From the NCBI RefSeq assembly GCF_003967075.1, contig NZ_AP018664.1, forward strand, positions 2,976,001-3,040,000: a stretch of DNA of 64,000 nt. The letters run 5' to 3'. How positions within the stretch are numbered: position 1 is the stretch's first letter; each line of letters opens with the position of its first letter. The notes beneath the pieces were generated by a model. That model did no database searches. It was not told the origin of the DNA and saw only the letters and a program-made list of their open reading frames with translations. This DNA is from Sphingobium amiense. GTDB taxonomy: Bacteria; Pseudomonadota; Alphaproteobacteria; Sphingomonadales; Sphingomonadaceae. This document shows positions 44,121 through 53,961 of the stretch, in pieces. The position numbers were made by a program, and so were the translations under genes.

Positions 44121-44836
44121 TATTGGGCGGGCGCCGGACGGGGGGAGAGGCGGCCCGGTCCCCGTGGGCGGAAATCGCCCGAGGGGCGCTGCGGCCGTTC
44201 CATGCGCGGCGCTGCGCGCTGCGGATCGCGCAGGCCCGGCTGCGTCATGCCGCGTCCCGGCCCGTCGCCGCGCCAGCGGCCCGGCCCGCGCGGCGCGTCA
44301 CCGCCGCCCTGAGGCGGCGTCCAGTTGCCCTGCGGAGGGCGGCCCGCTCCGTTCCCGTCACCGGGCGGACGACCCTGCCAGTTCCCGTCGCCACGCGGCG
44401 GGCGGCCCTGCCAGTTTCCATCGCCATCACCGCGCGGGGGTCTTCCTTGCCAGTTGCCGTTACCATCGCGCGGAGGCCTGCCCTGCCAGTTCCCGCCCTG
44501 CGGCGGCCGTCCCTGCCAGTTGCGCCCGTCACGCCAGCGCCCGTCGCCGCGCCGTCCTTCCCAGTAGCGCCGCTGCGCGTCGTTCCAGCGCTGCCGCCGT
44601 CCGCCCCGGTCGTAGACATAATAGCCGTTGCCCGGATAATAATAGCCGTCATACCAGCCATAGCCGCCGGGATAATAGCCGCCGCCATTCCAGTAGGGGT
44701 CGTAATAGCCCCCGCCATAATAGCCGCTGCCCACGCCCACCCCGCCATAGCCGTAGCCGTCGTCGTAACAGCCGCCGAGCGCCAGCGCGCCCACAAGGCC
44801 CGCCGCCGCCAGTAACCGATGTCGGAAGCCCGTCAT
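44120..44836 (-). CDS. Gly/Tyr-rich lipoprotein with NWQGRPP repeats
   Basis: This 238-residue envelope protein has lipobox LALGGC (Cys23). A Gly/Tyr-rich stretch follows to about residue 75 (GSGYYGGGYYDPYWNGGGYY), then a basic segment (RRQRWNDAQRRYWEGRR), and five tandem NWQGRPP units. The C-terminus is Pro/Arg/Gly-rich. The composition suggests a disordered or adhesive surface protein. ATG 44836 has AAGGAG seven nt upstream. Translationally coupled to the next lipoprotein. No named family. Confidence 0.78.
   Translation of the reverse strand: MTGFRHRLLAAAGLVGALALGGCYDDGYGYGGVGVGSGYYGGGYYDPYWNGGGYYPGGYGWYDGYYYPGNGYYVYDRGGRRQRWNDAQRRYWEGRRGDGRWRDGRNWQGRPPQGGNWQGRPPRDGNGNWQGRPPRGDGDGNWQGRPPRGDGNWQGRPPGDGNGAGRPPQGNWTPPQGGGDAPRGPGRWRGDGPGRGMTQPGLRDPQRAAPRMERPQRPSGDFRPRGPGRLSPRPAPAQ
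44327..44521 (-). repeat. Coding tandem repeat (NWQGRPP units)
   Basis: Five near-identical NWQGRPP units separated by 3–6 residues of Gly/Asp/Asn/Arg, plus a degenerate AGRPPQG. The DNA repeat period varies (about 30–39 bp) but stays a multiple of three. Confidence 0.85.
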
Positions 44837-44906
44837 CGTCCGTCTCCTTATCGCCATACTGACGGGGATAACGCGGCATGGTTGAATTGGTTGTGAATGG
44901 ACCGCC

Positions 44907-47609
44907 TCATCCGCTGTTGCGCAGCGCGGTCGCGATGGCGTTGATCGAAAGTTCGATCCCCTCCTTGATCCGGGCGTCGTCTTCCCCCGCGCGATGGCGC
45001 TTGAGCAGTTCGACCTGCAACAGGTTCAGCGGCTCGATATAGGGCAGCCGCAGCCGGATCGAGGTTTCCAGCGCCGGGCTTTTCTCCAGCAGCCGCGACT
45101 GGCCGCTGATCGCCAGCAGCCCGTCATGCGCCTGCGCCCAGCCGTCGCGGATGCGCGCGAAGATCGCTTCGCCCTGCGCCTGATCCTCGACCAGCGGCAG
45201 ATATCGCGCCGCAATGCCGAGGTCGGATTTCGCCAGCACCATCTCCAGATTGGCGAGCGCGGATTTGAGGAACGCCCAGTGCTGCGCCATGTCGGCCAGC
45301 AGCGCCTTGTCCTCGAACCCGGCGATCGCCTGCCCCACGCCGTACCAGCCCGGCAGCATCACCCGCGCCTGCGCCCAGCTGAACACCCACGGAATCGCGC
45401 GCAGATCCTCGATCCGCGTGCTCTTGGTCCGGCTCGCCGGGCGCGACCCGATCTTCAGGCCCGAAATCTCCTGAATGGGGGTGAGTTGCCGGAAGAAGAT
45501 GTTGAACCCCTCCGTCCCGTAGACGAGGTCGCGATAGGCGTTGAAGGCGGCGTTCGACAGTTCGTCCATCGCCGCTGCGAACCGGGCATTGTCGCGCGCC
45601 GACACGCCGTCCGGCTCCAGGCTGGCGAGCAGCGTCGCGCTCGTCATCGCTTCCAGATTGGCCATGGCGACATCGCGCGTGCCGAACTTCGCGGCGATCA
45701 CCTCGCCCTGTTCGGTGATACGGATGCGTCCCTGCACGCTGCCCCTGGGCTGCGCCTGGATCGCGGCGAAGGCGGAGCCGCCGCCCCGCCCCACCGCGCC
45801 GCCGCGCCCGTGGAACAACTGCATCGCCGCGCCCGCATCGGCGAACACCGGCTCCAGCGCCTCGCTCGCCTTGTAGAGGCTCCATGTGGAGGTCAGGTAT
45901 CCGCCGTCCTTGTTGCTGTCGGAATAGCCGATCATCACTTCCTGATGGCCCCGCGCCTTCACCACCCCCGCGATTTCGGGCAGGCCGAAATAGGCGGTCA
46001 TGATCGACGGCGCGGCTTCCAGATCGGACACGGTTTCGAACAGCGGGATCGCCATGATCGCGGCCTGCGGCGGCGCGCCGTCCACGCCCGCGCGCCACAG
46101 CCCCGCTTCCTTCAGCAGAATGTTGACTTCCAGCAGGTCTGACACGCTCTGCGCCATGGAGATGATATAGTGGGTGATGCATGCCGGGCCGTAGGTCCGG
46201 TGCGCCCATGCCGCCGCGTGGACGATGGCGAGTTCAGACGCGGTCTCTTCCGAAAAGCCGGAAAAGGGCGCGGCCAGCGGACGGTTGTTCGCCAGTTCCC
46301 GCCGCAGCAGCGCGATCCGCGCATATTCGTCGAGCGCGAGATAGTCTGCCTCGACTCCCGCTTCCTTGAGCAGTTCGGCCACGACCCGCTCGTGCACGGC
46401 GCTGTTCTGCCGCATATCGAGCGTCGCGAGGTGGAAGCCGAACGTCTCGACCGCGCGAATGAGCCGCCCCAGCGCCCCGCCCGTCGCCAGCGCGCCGTCG
46501 CCCTCGCTCGCCAGACCCTGCGCCACGGTGACGAGGTCGCGGCGGAAATCCTGCGGGCTGGCATAGGCCTCGCCCCTGAGCGCGGAGGGACGCGGCGGCG
46601 CTTTCCCCACCAGCGCCGCATAGGTCGCCGCCAGCCGCGCATAGATGCCCGACAGCGCGCGGCGATAGGGTTCGTCCTGCCGGCTCGCCGACATGTCGCC
46701 GCTGGCGTCGGCCAGGTCGATCACCGTCTGCGGCACATGGGCGAGTTCGGTCGAAAGGGACAGTTCCGCCCCCAGCCCGTGCACCCCGTCCATATAGAAG
46801 GCCAGCGCCGCCTCGCACCCGCGCCCCAGCGCCGATTTGAGCTGCGGCGCCTGCACGAAGGGATTTCCGTCGCGGTCGCCGCCGATCCAGTTGCCCACCC
46901 GCAGGAAACTCTGCGGCCGCGCGCCCAGCACCCGCTCCCACCGGGCATAGAGCGCGGGCAGCACGGGCAGGAAGATGTCGCGGAAATAGGTGAGGACATT
47001 GTCGATCTCGTCCTGCACGAACAGCTTCTCGCGCCGCAGCGGGCGCGTCTGCCACAGCAGGGCGATCTGGCGGAAAATCGCCTCGTCCAGACTTTCGCCC
47101 TCGACCGTTTCGGTCCGCCCCGCATCCTTCATCAGCATGAGGTCGGCGATGCGGTTCTTGTGGTCGATCATGCTCTTGCGCCGCACTTCGGTCGGGTGCG
47201 CGGTCAGCACCGGCACGATGAGGGCATGGGACAGAAGTTCCAGCACCGCCTCCCGCCCGACGCCCTCGCCCTCCAGCCGCTGCACCGCCGACGCGACATC
47301 CGCGCCCGGCTCGGCGGCGACGCCCTGCCGGTCCTCGGCCAGATTCGCCAGCATCGAAAACAGCATGAAACCGCGCGTGAAGTTGAGCGTGTCGTCGAGG
47401 CTCAGCGCATCGAGACCCGTGTCGGTCAGGTCCGCCCCCTGCAACCCGCGCGCCCGGTCGACCGAGGCGGAACGGATATATTCGGTCTGCTTGTAGAGCT
47501 TCTCGCCCCCATAGGCGCGGATGACATCGCCCAGCAGCCGCCCGAGATAGCGGATGTCGGGGTTCTGCGTGATCGCGGGTGCGGACGGATTGGATGCCAG
47601 AGTCGCCAT
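44907..47609 (-). CDS. ppc: Phosphoenolpyruvate carboxylase
   Basis: The 900-residue enzyme has the conserved blocks VLTAHPTEVRRKSM (catalytic His), NWIGGDRDGNPFV, MIGYSDSNKDGGYLTS and LFHGRGGAVGRGGG (glycine-rich phosphate site), and ends with the C-terminal Asn–Ser–Gly (LRNSG). It carboxylates PEP to oxaloacetate to refill the TCA cycle. Its length is close to the E. coli enzyme. It diverges from the HerA-like ATPase with a 261-nt gap in which I see no gene. Confidence 0.96.
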   Translation of the reverse strand: MATLASNPSAPAITQNPDIRYLGRLLGDVIRAYGGEKLYKQTEYIRSASVDRARGLQGADLTDTGLDALSLDDTLNFTRGFMLFSMLANLAEDRQGVAAEPGADVASAVQRLEGEGVGREAVLELLSHALIVPVLTAHPTEVRRKSMIDHKNRIADLMLMKDAGRTETVEGESLDEAIFRQIALLWQTRPLRREKLFVQDEIDNVLTYFRDIFLPVLPALYARWERVLGARPQSFLRVGNWIGGDRDGNPFVQAPQLKSALGRGCEAALAFYMDGVHGLGAELSLSTELAHVPQTVIDLADASGDMSASRQDEPYRRALSGIYARLAATYAALVGKAPPRPSALRGEAYASPQDFRRDLVTVAQGLASEGDGALATGGALGRLIRAVETFGFHLATLDMRQNSAVHERVVAELLKEAGVEADYLALDEYARIALLRRELANNRPLAAPFSGFSEETASELAIVHAAAWAHRTYGPACITHYIISMAQSVSDLLEVNILLKEAGLWRAGVDGAPPQAAIMAIPLFETVSDLEAAPSIMTAYFGLPEIAGVVKARGHQEVMIGYSDSNKDGGYLTSTWSLYKASEALEPVFADAGAAMQLFHGRGGAVGRGGGSAFAAIQAQPRGSVQGRIRITEQGEVIAAKFGTRDVAMANLEAMTSATLLASLEPDGVSARDNARFAAAMDELSNAAFNAYRDLVYGTEGFNIFFRQLTPIQEISGLKIGSRPASRTKSTRIEDLRAIPWVFSWAQARVMLPGWYGVGQAIAGFEDKALLADMAQHWAFLKSALANLEMVLAKSDLGIAARYLPLVEDQAQGEAIFARIRDGWAQAHDGLLAISGQSRLLEKSPALETSIRLRLPYIEPLNLLQVELLKRHRAGEDDARIKEGIELSINAIATALRNSG

Positions 47610-47870
47610 GGACGCCGATGCTGCATCGCAGCAACCGGACGGTCAAGAAAAAGCCCGCGCCCCGGCCCCCCTGGCGTCGCGTCTGTGTCGCGACTGTGGC
47701 GCGCCGGTGTCGCTTCGCAGGCGCGTGGGCGGCGCGTCGCGCTGCCGCCGTTCGCACAAAATGGCGGATTTGCGTTCCCGCCCCCTCGACGACGGTGTGA
47801 ACTTCGGCTGTTGCGCCGATGTCGCCTCACCGCCCTTGCGCTCCCCGCCCCGCCGCGCCAAAAGCCGGGC

Positions 47871-49322
47871 GTGACCGCCAGCATCAGCATAGGAACCGAC
47901 AGCCACGGCAAGGACGTGACGGTCGACGTGGAGGAACTGCTCGCCACCCGCCTGCTCGTTCAGGGTAATTCGGGTTCGGGCAAGTCGCACCTCCTGCGCC
48001 GCCTGCTGGAGGAAAGCGCCGCCATGGTGCAGCAGGTGGTGATCGACCCGGAAGGCGACTTCGTCACGCTGGCGGACGAATATGGCCATGTCGTCATCGA
48101 CGCGGGCGACCATAATGAACGCGACATCGTCCGCATGGCCGCCCGCATCCGCGAACATCGCGCCTCGGTGGTGCTCAGCCTCGACGCGCTCGAACTCGAA
48201 GCGCAGATGAAATGCGCCGCGACCTTCCTCTCCACCCTGTTCGACGCGCCGCGCGACCACTGGTATCCCGCGCTGGTGGTGGTCGACGAAGCGCAGATGT
48301 TCGCGCCCGTCGCCGCCGGGGACGTGTCGGACGAGGCGCGCCGCCTCTCCCTCGCCGCCATGACCAACCTCATGTGCCGGGGCCGCAAGCGCGGCCTTGC
48401 CGGGGTCATCGCCACCCAGCGCCTCGCCAAGCTCGCCAAGAATGTCGCGGCGGAAGCCTCGAACTTCCTCATGGGCCGCACCTTCCTCGACATCGACATG
48501 GCGCGCGCTGCCGACCTGCTCGGCATGGAACGGCGGCAGGCCGAACAGATACGCGACCTCGAACGCGGGCGCTTCCTCGGCCTCGGTCCCGCCATCGCCC
48601 GCCGCCCGGTCAATGTGCGGATCGGCGCGGTCAGGACCGGTACGCGCGGCGGATCGCACAAGCTGATGCCGCCCCCGGTCACGACCGGCGAGGATTTTCA
48701 GGAACTGCTCTTCGCCCGAACAGCGGAGGATGCGCTGCCGCCTCCCCCGCCGCGCGCCGATCCCCCGCCGCGCCCGGCCGAAGACATCATGCGCCAGCTC
48801 GCCGACGCCCCGCAGGCGAAACCCGCCGCGCCCGAACTCGATTTCGCCCAGAACGAGCCGGTCGTCGTCGCCGTGCTGGAGGAGATCGTCGCCGACCTCG
48901 GCGACGCCGCCCCTTCGGTCGCGACCCTCTATCAGGATTTCGGCGTCCGCTGCCGCATGAGGGGGTTGAAACAGTCGCCGCTCGACCTCCCCGCCTTCCG
49001 CAAACGCTTCGCCATGGCGCAGGCGGGCATGGCCGACGCCGACGACCCGCGTTGGCAGGATGCGCTGAAGGCCGCAGCGCCCGTGCCGGAGGATATGCTC
49101 GCGCCCTTCCTCCTCATCGCCCGCGCTGCGCTCGACGGGCGGCCCTGCCCCGACGACCATTGCCTCGCCCGCGCCTATGGCACCAGCTCGCCCGGCCGCG
49201 TCCGCCGCCTCATCGACTATATGGAAAAGCTCGGCGTCATCGTCGCCCGCACCGATTTCTCGGGGAAGCGCTCCATCGGCGTGCCGGGCCTCGGCCTCTC
49301 CACCGCGGCGGCGGACGGCTGA
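47871..49322 (+). CDS. HerA/FtsK-like P-loop ATPase (DUF853-like), unknown role
   Basis: The 483-residue protein has a RecA-type ATPase core: Walker A VQGNSGSGKSHLLRRLLEES, Walker B PALVVVDEAQMF and a downstream VIATQRLAKLAKNVAAEA sensor segment. A proline-rich linker (about 285–310) and a C-terminal winged-helix-like region (RVRRLIDYMEKLGVIVARTD) follow. HerA-type ATPases pump or unwind DNA, usually with a NurA nuclease, and no nuclease gene adjoins. The start is GTG at 47871. The frame extending upstream to 46170 is antisense to ppc. Confidence 0.8.
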   Translation: MTASISIGTDSHGKDVTVDVEELLATRLLVQGNSGSGKSHLLRRLLEESAAMVQQVVIDPEGDFVTLADEYGHVVIDAGDHNERDIVRMAARIREHRASVVLSLDALELEAQMKCAATFLSTLFDAPRDHWYPALVVVDEAQMFAPVAAGDVSDEARRLSLAAMTNLMCRGRKRGLAGVIATQRLAKLAKNVAAEASNFLMGRTFLDIDMARAADLLGMERRQAEQIRDLERGRFLGLGPAIARRPVNVRIGAVRTGTRGGSHKLMPPPVTTGEDFQELLFARTAEDALPPPPPRADPPPRPAEDIMRQLADAPQAKPAAPELDFAQNEPVVVAVLEEIVADLGDAAPSVATLYQDFGVRCRMRGLKQSPLDLPAFRKRFAMAQAGMADADDPRWQDALKAAAPVPEDMLAPFLLIARAALDGRPCPDDHCLARAYGTSSPGRVRRLIDYMEKLGVIVARTDFSGKRSIGVPGLGLSTAAADG

Positions 49323-49344
49323 CCTCCCTCGTCGCGCCGCCATC

Positions 49345-49372
49345 TTGACGCGGGCGGTCAGGGCTGTAGCTT
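49345..49372 (+). promoter_or_regulatory. Candidate promoter of hppA
   Basis: TTGACG (49345–49350) and TAGCTT (49367–49372) are 16 nt apart in the 230-nt gap upstream of hppA. This predicts a 5' leader of about 170 nt. Confidence 0.4.
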
Positions 49373-49552
49373 CGTTCGCCTGATCCTCAGCCGGCTGGAG
49401 CGCGTGTCCTGTGCCATGCCCCGATGCTGATTGCCGCGGTGCCCTGCGCCGGACTGTTCCTGTCCGGCCGCCCGCCTGCCTGCCCTTCGCCCGTCCGTCA
49501 TTCCCTGCGGAGCGCGCGATGATTTCATAACAGAAGGGGGAGAGGAACAAGC

Positions 49553-51676
49553 ATGGACATCGTCATCATTGCGATAGGGTGCGGCCTGCTGGCCGTGCTC
49601 TATGGATTATTCACCAGTCGTCAGGTGCTGAGCGCATCGCCCGGCAACGACACCATGCAGGCGATCGCCGGCGCCATCCAGGAAGGCGCGAAGGCCTATC
49701 TCGGCCGCCAATATACCACCATCGCCATCGTCGGTGTGGTCGTCGCCGTGCTGGTCGCCCTCTTCCTCGGCCTCACCTCGGCCATCGGCTTCCTCATCGG
49801 CGCGATCCTGTCGGGCGCGGCGGGCTTCATCGGCATGAACATTTCCGTCCGCGCCAATGTCCGCACCGCCGAAGCCGCGCGCGGCTCGCTGCAGAGCGGC
49901 CTCACCGTCGCCTTCCGGGCGGGCGCGATCACCGGCATGCTCGTGGCGGGCCTCGCCCTGCTCGCGATCAGCGTCTTCTTCTGGTATCTCGTCGGCCCCG
50001 CAGGCCATGCCCCCGACGACCGGCTCGTCATCGACAGCCTCGTCGCGCTGGCCTTCGGCGCCAGCCTCATCTCGATCTTCGCGCGGCTGGGCGGCGGCAT
50101 CTTCACCAAGGCGGCGGACGTCGGCGCCGACCTCGTCGGCAAGGTGGAAGCGGGCATTCCGGAGGATGACCCCCGCAACCCCGCCGTCATCGCGGACAAT
50201 GTCGGCGACAATGTCGGCGACTGCGCGGGCATGGCCGCCGACCTGTTCGAAACCTATGTCGTGACCGTGGGCGCGACGATGGTGCTGACCGCCCTGCTCG
50301 TCACCGGCGTGGACAACGGCTTCCTGCTGCGGCTCATGGCTCTGCCGCTGGTGGTGGGCGGCATCTGCATCATCACCTCGATCGTCGGCACCTATATGGT
50401 GCGCCTCGGCGCCAGCCAGTCGATCATGGGGGCGCTCTACAAGGGCTTCTGGACCACCGCCATCCTTTCGATCCCGGCCATCTATTATGTAACGGCGCAG
50501 GTGCTGGGCGACATGAACGCCGTCTTCGGCGCGGACCTCGACGGGGTGGGCGGCTATACCGGCATGGCGCTGTTCTGGTCGATGATGGTGGGCCTTGCCG
50601 TTACTGGCCTGCTCGTCGTCATCACCGAATATTATACCGGCACGAACTATCGTCCGGTCCGCTCCATCGCCAGAGCCTCGGAAACCGGCCATGGCACCAA
50701 CGTCATCCAGGGTCTCGCCATCAGCCTCGAAGCGACCGCGCTGCCGACGCTCGTCATCGTCGTCGGCATCGTCGTCGCGCATCAGCTCGCGGGCCTCATC
50801 GGCATCGCCTTCGCCGCGACCGCGATGCTGGCGCTGGCGGGCATGGTGGTGGCGCTGGACGCCTATGGTCCCGTCACCGACAATGCCGGCGGCATCGCGG
50901 AAATGAGCCATATGGACGACAGCGTCCGCGTCAGGACAGACGCGCTCGACGCGGTGGGCAACACGACCAAGGCGGTGACGAAGGGCTATGCCATAGGCTC
51001 CGCGGGCCTTGCCGCGCTGGTGCTGTTCGGCGCCTACACGGAGGATCTGAAATTCTACAATTCGGCTCTCGGCCTCACCGCGCCGGTCGATTTCAGCCTC
51101 TCCAACCCCTATGTCATCGTCGGCCTGCTGCTGGGCGCATTGCTGCCCTATCTGTTCGGCGCAATGGGCATGACCGCCGTGGGCCGCGCGGCGGGCGATG
51201 TGGTGAAGGACGTGCGCGACCAGTTCGCCAGCAATAAAGGCATCATGGAAGGAACGTCTCGCCCCGACTATGCCCGCACGGTGGACCTCGTCACCCGCGC
51301 CGCGATCAAGGAGATGATCGTCCCCTCGCTCCTTCCGGTGCTGGCCCCGATCCTCGTCTATTTCGTGATCGCGGCGGTCGCGGGCACCGACAACGGCTTC
51401 GCGGCGCTGGGCGCGCTGCTGCTGGGCGTCATCATCTCGGGGCTTTTTGTCGCCCTGTCGATGACCTCGGGCGGCGGCGCGTGGGACAATGCCAAGAAAT
51501 ATATCGAGGACGGCCATCATGGCGGCAAGGGCAGCGAAGCCCACAAGGCGGCCGTGACGGGCGACACGGTAGGCGATCCCTACAAGGATACCGCAGGCCC
51601 GGCAGTCAATCCGATGATCAAGATCACCAACATCGTCGCCCTGCTCCTCCTCGCCGCGCTGGCGCACGGGGCATAA
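49553..51676 (+). CDS. hppA: Membrane-bound proton-translocating pyrophosphatase
   Basis: The 707-residue polytopic protein has the PPi-binding motif [40 protein letters not shown], and the C-terminal [20 protein letters not shown]. It uses pyrophosphate hydrolysis to pump H+. The [10 protein letters not shown] stretch has Lys where K+-dependent enzymes have Ala, which places it in the K+-independent group. A strong Shine-Dalgarno (GGGGGAGAGGA) precedes the ATG and a terminator follows. Confidence 0.96.
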   Translation: MDIVIIAIGCGLLAVLYGLFTSRQVLSASPGNDTMQAIAGAIQEGAKAYLGRQYTTIAIVGVVVAVLVALFLGLTSAIGFLIGAILSGAAGFIGMNISVRANVRTAEAARGSLQSGLTVAFRAGAITGMLVAGLALLAISVFFWYLVGPAGHAPDDRLVIDSLVALAFGASLISIFARLGGGIFTKAADVGADLVGKVEAGIPEDDPRNPAVIADNVGDNVGDCAGMAADLFETYVVTVGATMVLTALLVTGVDNGFLLRLMALPLVVGGICIITSIVGTYMVRLGASQSIMGALYKGFWTTAILSIPAIYYVTAQVLGDMNAVFGADLDGVGGYTGMALFWSMMVGLAVTGLLVVITEYYTGTNYRPVRSIARASETGHGTNVIQGLAISLEATALPTLVIVVGIVVAHQLAGLIGIAFAATAMLALAGMVVALDAYGPVTDNAGGIAEMSHMDDSVRVRTDALDAVGNTTKAVTKGYAIGSAGLAALVLFGAYTEDLKFYNSALGLTAPVDFSLSNPYVIVGLLLGALLPYLFGAMGMTAVGRAAGDVVKDVRDQFASNKGIMEGTSRPDYARTVDLVTRAAIKEMIVPSLLPVLAPILVYFVIAAVAGTDNGFAALGALLLGVIISGLFVALSMTSGGGAWDNAKKYIEDGHHGGKGSEAHKAAVTGDTVGDPYKDTAGPAVNPMIKITNIVALLLLAALAHGA

Positions 51677-51689
51677 GGCCAAGGCAGGA

Positions 51690-51717
51690 GGGGCCGCTCC
51701 GCCGATGCGGCCCTTTT
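51690..51717 (+). terminator. Rho-independent terminator of hppA
   Basis: GGGCCGC (51691–51697) pairs with GCGGCCC (51707–51713), followed by TTTT. Confidence 0.82.
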
Positions 51718-51812
51718 CCTGCAAACTCCTGTTCCGGCACAAAATTCGGGATGACCCCGGGCGAAATCCCGCCTAGTTTGACCGCGGGGAAATGATCCGT
51801 TCGGGGGAGTGA

Positions 51813-53774
51813 ATGAAACGGTCGATCGCGCTGCTGGCTGGGTGTGTCAGCCTGTGGACCATGGCGGCAATGGCGCAAACGGCGGCACCCGCGCCGCCCG
51901 CGCCCGCCGCTCAAACCTGGACGCTCGAAGATTTCGCGACCCTGCCGATGATGGACGCGCCCGCGCTGTCGCCCGACGGCCTGCGGATCGCGAGCCGCGT
52001 GGCGGTCAACGGCGAGCAGAAGCTGATCGTCGCGGACGTCGCCGTCGGCGGCAAGCCCGTCCGCTCCTTCGCGCTTGGCGAAAATGATCTCAACTGGTGG
52101 CGCTGGGTTAATGACGAATGGCTGATCGCGGGCATCGGCGCCGAATCCAATGTCGAAGGCACCCCCTGGTCGATCAGCCGCGTGGTCAGCGTCAGGCAGG
52201 ACGGATCGAAGATGAACCTGCTCGCCAAGGATGTGGCGGCACAGAATGCAGGCGACGTGATCTGGACCGCGCGCGACGGCACGCCGCGCATCCTGCTCGC
52301 CTATCAAAGCTCCATCTATTATTCCGATCCCGGCTTCTGGCCGCAGGTCGACGAAGTGGACGTCAGCACGGGCAGGCGCAAAAATGTCGTTCCCTCCCGC
52401 GAGTTTGTGCGGAGTTGGTATGCCGATGCGACCGGCGCTGTCCGGATGGGCGTCGGTTATAACGACGCCACCCGCACCGCCAAGCTCCTCTACCGGCCCG
52501 ACGGGAAAAGCAGCTTCCGCATCGTGGACCGCGCGAACCGCCGCCGCAGTGAAACGCTGATCGCGCCGATTCTCTTCACGGCAGACCCGTCCCGCGCCAT
52601 CGCCAGCGACGCGCATGAGGGAACCGAAGCGCTCTACGAACTCAATCTCGATACGCTGGAACTGGGCAAGAAGCTGTTCGACGCGCCGGGCTTCGACATC
52701 GGATCGGTCGAGGAAGATGCGGCGGGCACGGGGCTTGCCGGGGTGCATTATGTCGCCGACGCGCCGTCGGTCCACTGGTTTGACGCCAACCTCGCGAAGA
52801 TTCAGGCGGACATCGACAAGGCGGTGGGCGACCGACATGCCCGGATCGTATCGACCAGCCGCGACGGACAGCGGATGATCGTGCATGTCGGATCGGCCGA
52901 CCAGCCCGGCGCCTATTATTATTACGACACGTCCGCCGGTGCGATGAGCCTGCTGTCCCGCGTCAGCGACCGTTTCCCCACCAAGGCGCATTTCGGCCCG
53001 GTGAAGACCATCCATTACAAGGCGCGCGACGGCCTCGACATCGCCGCCGTGCTGACGCTGCCCGCCGGGCGGGAAGCGAAGAAGCTGCCGCTCATCCTCA
53101 TGCCCCATGGCGGCCCCTTCGCACGCGACGCGGAGGAATGGGACTGGTGGGTGCAGTTCCTCGCCTGGCGCGGCTATGCTGTGCTCCAGCCCAATTATCG
53201 CGGCTCGTCGGGCTATGGCGTCGCCTTCGCCGAAAAGGGAGAAGGCCAATGGGGTCTCGCGATGCAGGACGACCTCGACGATGCGGTCGACTGGGCCGTG
53301 AAGGAAGGCATTGCCGACGCCGGGCGCGTCTGCATGGTCGGCGCCTCCTATGGCGGCTATGCCGCGATGCGCGCCGCCCAGCGTAACGGATCGAAATATC
53401 GCTGCGCCGTGTCCTATGCGGGCGTGTCGGACCTTGGGGCCATGACCCGCTACGACAGCCGCTTCCTCAACAGCGCCTCGCGCAAGGACTGGCTGAAGGA
53501 ACAGGCGCCCGATTTTTCGGCGGTGTCTCCGGTCAATTTCGCCGCGCAGTTTTCCACCCCCATCCTCCTCATGCACGGCAGGAAGGACCGCCGGGTGCAG
53601 GTCAGCCAGTCGCGCATGATGGCCGACCGGCTGAAGGACGCGGGCAAGGTGGCGGGCCGCGACTATATCTATATCGAACAGCCGCTCGCCGACCATCATT
53701 TCACGCGGCAGGCGGACAGAGTGGAATTTCTCCAGCAGCTCGACGCTTTCCTCAAAGCCCACAACCCGGCCTGA
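51813..53774 (+). CDS. S9 family prolyl oligopeptidase-like peptidase
   Basis: The 653-residue exported peptidase has a signal peptide (MKRSIALLAGC…AAMAQ), an N-terminal beta-propeller region (about 30–390) and a C-terminal alpha/beta-hydrolase domain. The nucleophile serine is in VGASYGGYAAM, the acid in HGRKDRRVQ and the histidine in LADHHFTR. HGGPFARD provides the oxyanion region. It cleaves short peptides in the periplasm. It stands alone; a 187-nt gap with no visible gene follows. Confidence 0.92.
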   Translation: MKRSIALLAGCVSLWTMAAMAQTAAPAPPAPAAQTWTLEDFATLPMMDAPALSPDGLRIASRVAVNGEQKLIVADVAVGGKPVRSFALGENDLNWWRWVNDEWLIAGIGAESNVEGTPWSISRVVSVRQDGSKMNLLAKDVAAQNAGDVIWTARDGTPRILLAYQSSIYYSDPGFWPQVDEVDVSTGRRKNVVPSREFVRSWYADATGAVRMGVGYNDATRTAKLLYRPDGKSSFRIVDRANRRRSETLIAPILFTADPSRAIASDAHEGTEALYELNLDTLELGKKLFDAPGFDIGSVEEDAAGTGLAGVHYVADAPSVHWFDANLAKIQADIDKAVGDRHARIVSTSRDGQRMIVHVGSADQPGAYYYYDTSAGAMSLLSRVSDRFPTKAHFGPVKTIHYKARDGLDIAAVLTLPAGREAKKLPLILMPHGGPFARDAEEWDWWVQFLAWRGYAVLQPNYRGSSGYGVAFAEKGEGQWGLAMQDDLDDAVDWAVKEGIADAGRVCMVGASYGGYAAMRAAQRNGSKYRCAVSYAGVSDLGAMTRYDSRFLNSASRKDWLKEQAPDFSAVSPVNFAAQFSTPILLMHGRKDRRVQVSQSRMMADRLKDAGKVAGRDYIYIEQPLADHHFTRQADRVEFLQQLDAFLKAHNPA

Positions 53775-53925
53775 CCGGCCCGCTGTCCTAACGGGAGTTG
53801 GCCCTCTACAAACAGGGTGCCGCTTTCCGATAGGATCGGCGCCGCGTAACTTTATGTCAAAACTTGCGGGAAATATGCGAAGCTAAGGGGAAAGCGCGCC
53901 GTCACCGGCACCCGCTCCGCCCGCC

Positions 53926-53953
53926 TTGCCGCCGGGGTCGGGCGGGCCTATAG
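53926..53953 (+). promoter_or_regulatory. Promoter of bioF
   Basis: TTGCCG (53926–53931) and CTATAG (53948–53953) are 16 nt apart. The box ends 8 nt before the bioF ATG, so transcription should start at or next to the start codon. Confidence 0.55.
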
Positions 53954-53961
53954 CGCCGCCC

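Noticed and set aside
44120..44815. Plus-strand frames rich in Pro/Ala/Arg opposite the Gly/Tyr lipoprotein
   Set aside because: Complement of a repetitive coding region; the minus strand has signal peptide, lipobox and Shine-Dalgarno.
46170..47870. Upstream extension of the HerA-like frame, antisense to ppc
   Set aside because: The ATPase sequence begins at the GTG at 47871; upstream codons are the complement of ppc and carry no motif.
47554..47874. Plus-strand frame of 106 codons between ppc and the HerA-like gene, with several CxxC pairs
   Set aside because: The cysteines looked like a zinc ribbon, but the frame begins antisense to ppc, has no Shine-Dalgarno and has low-complexity Arg/Ser composition.
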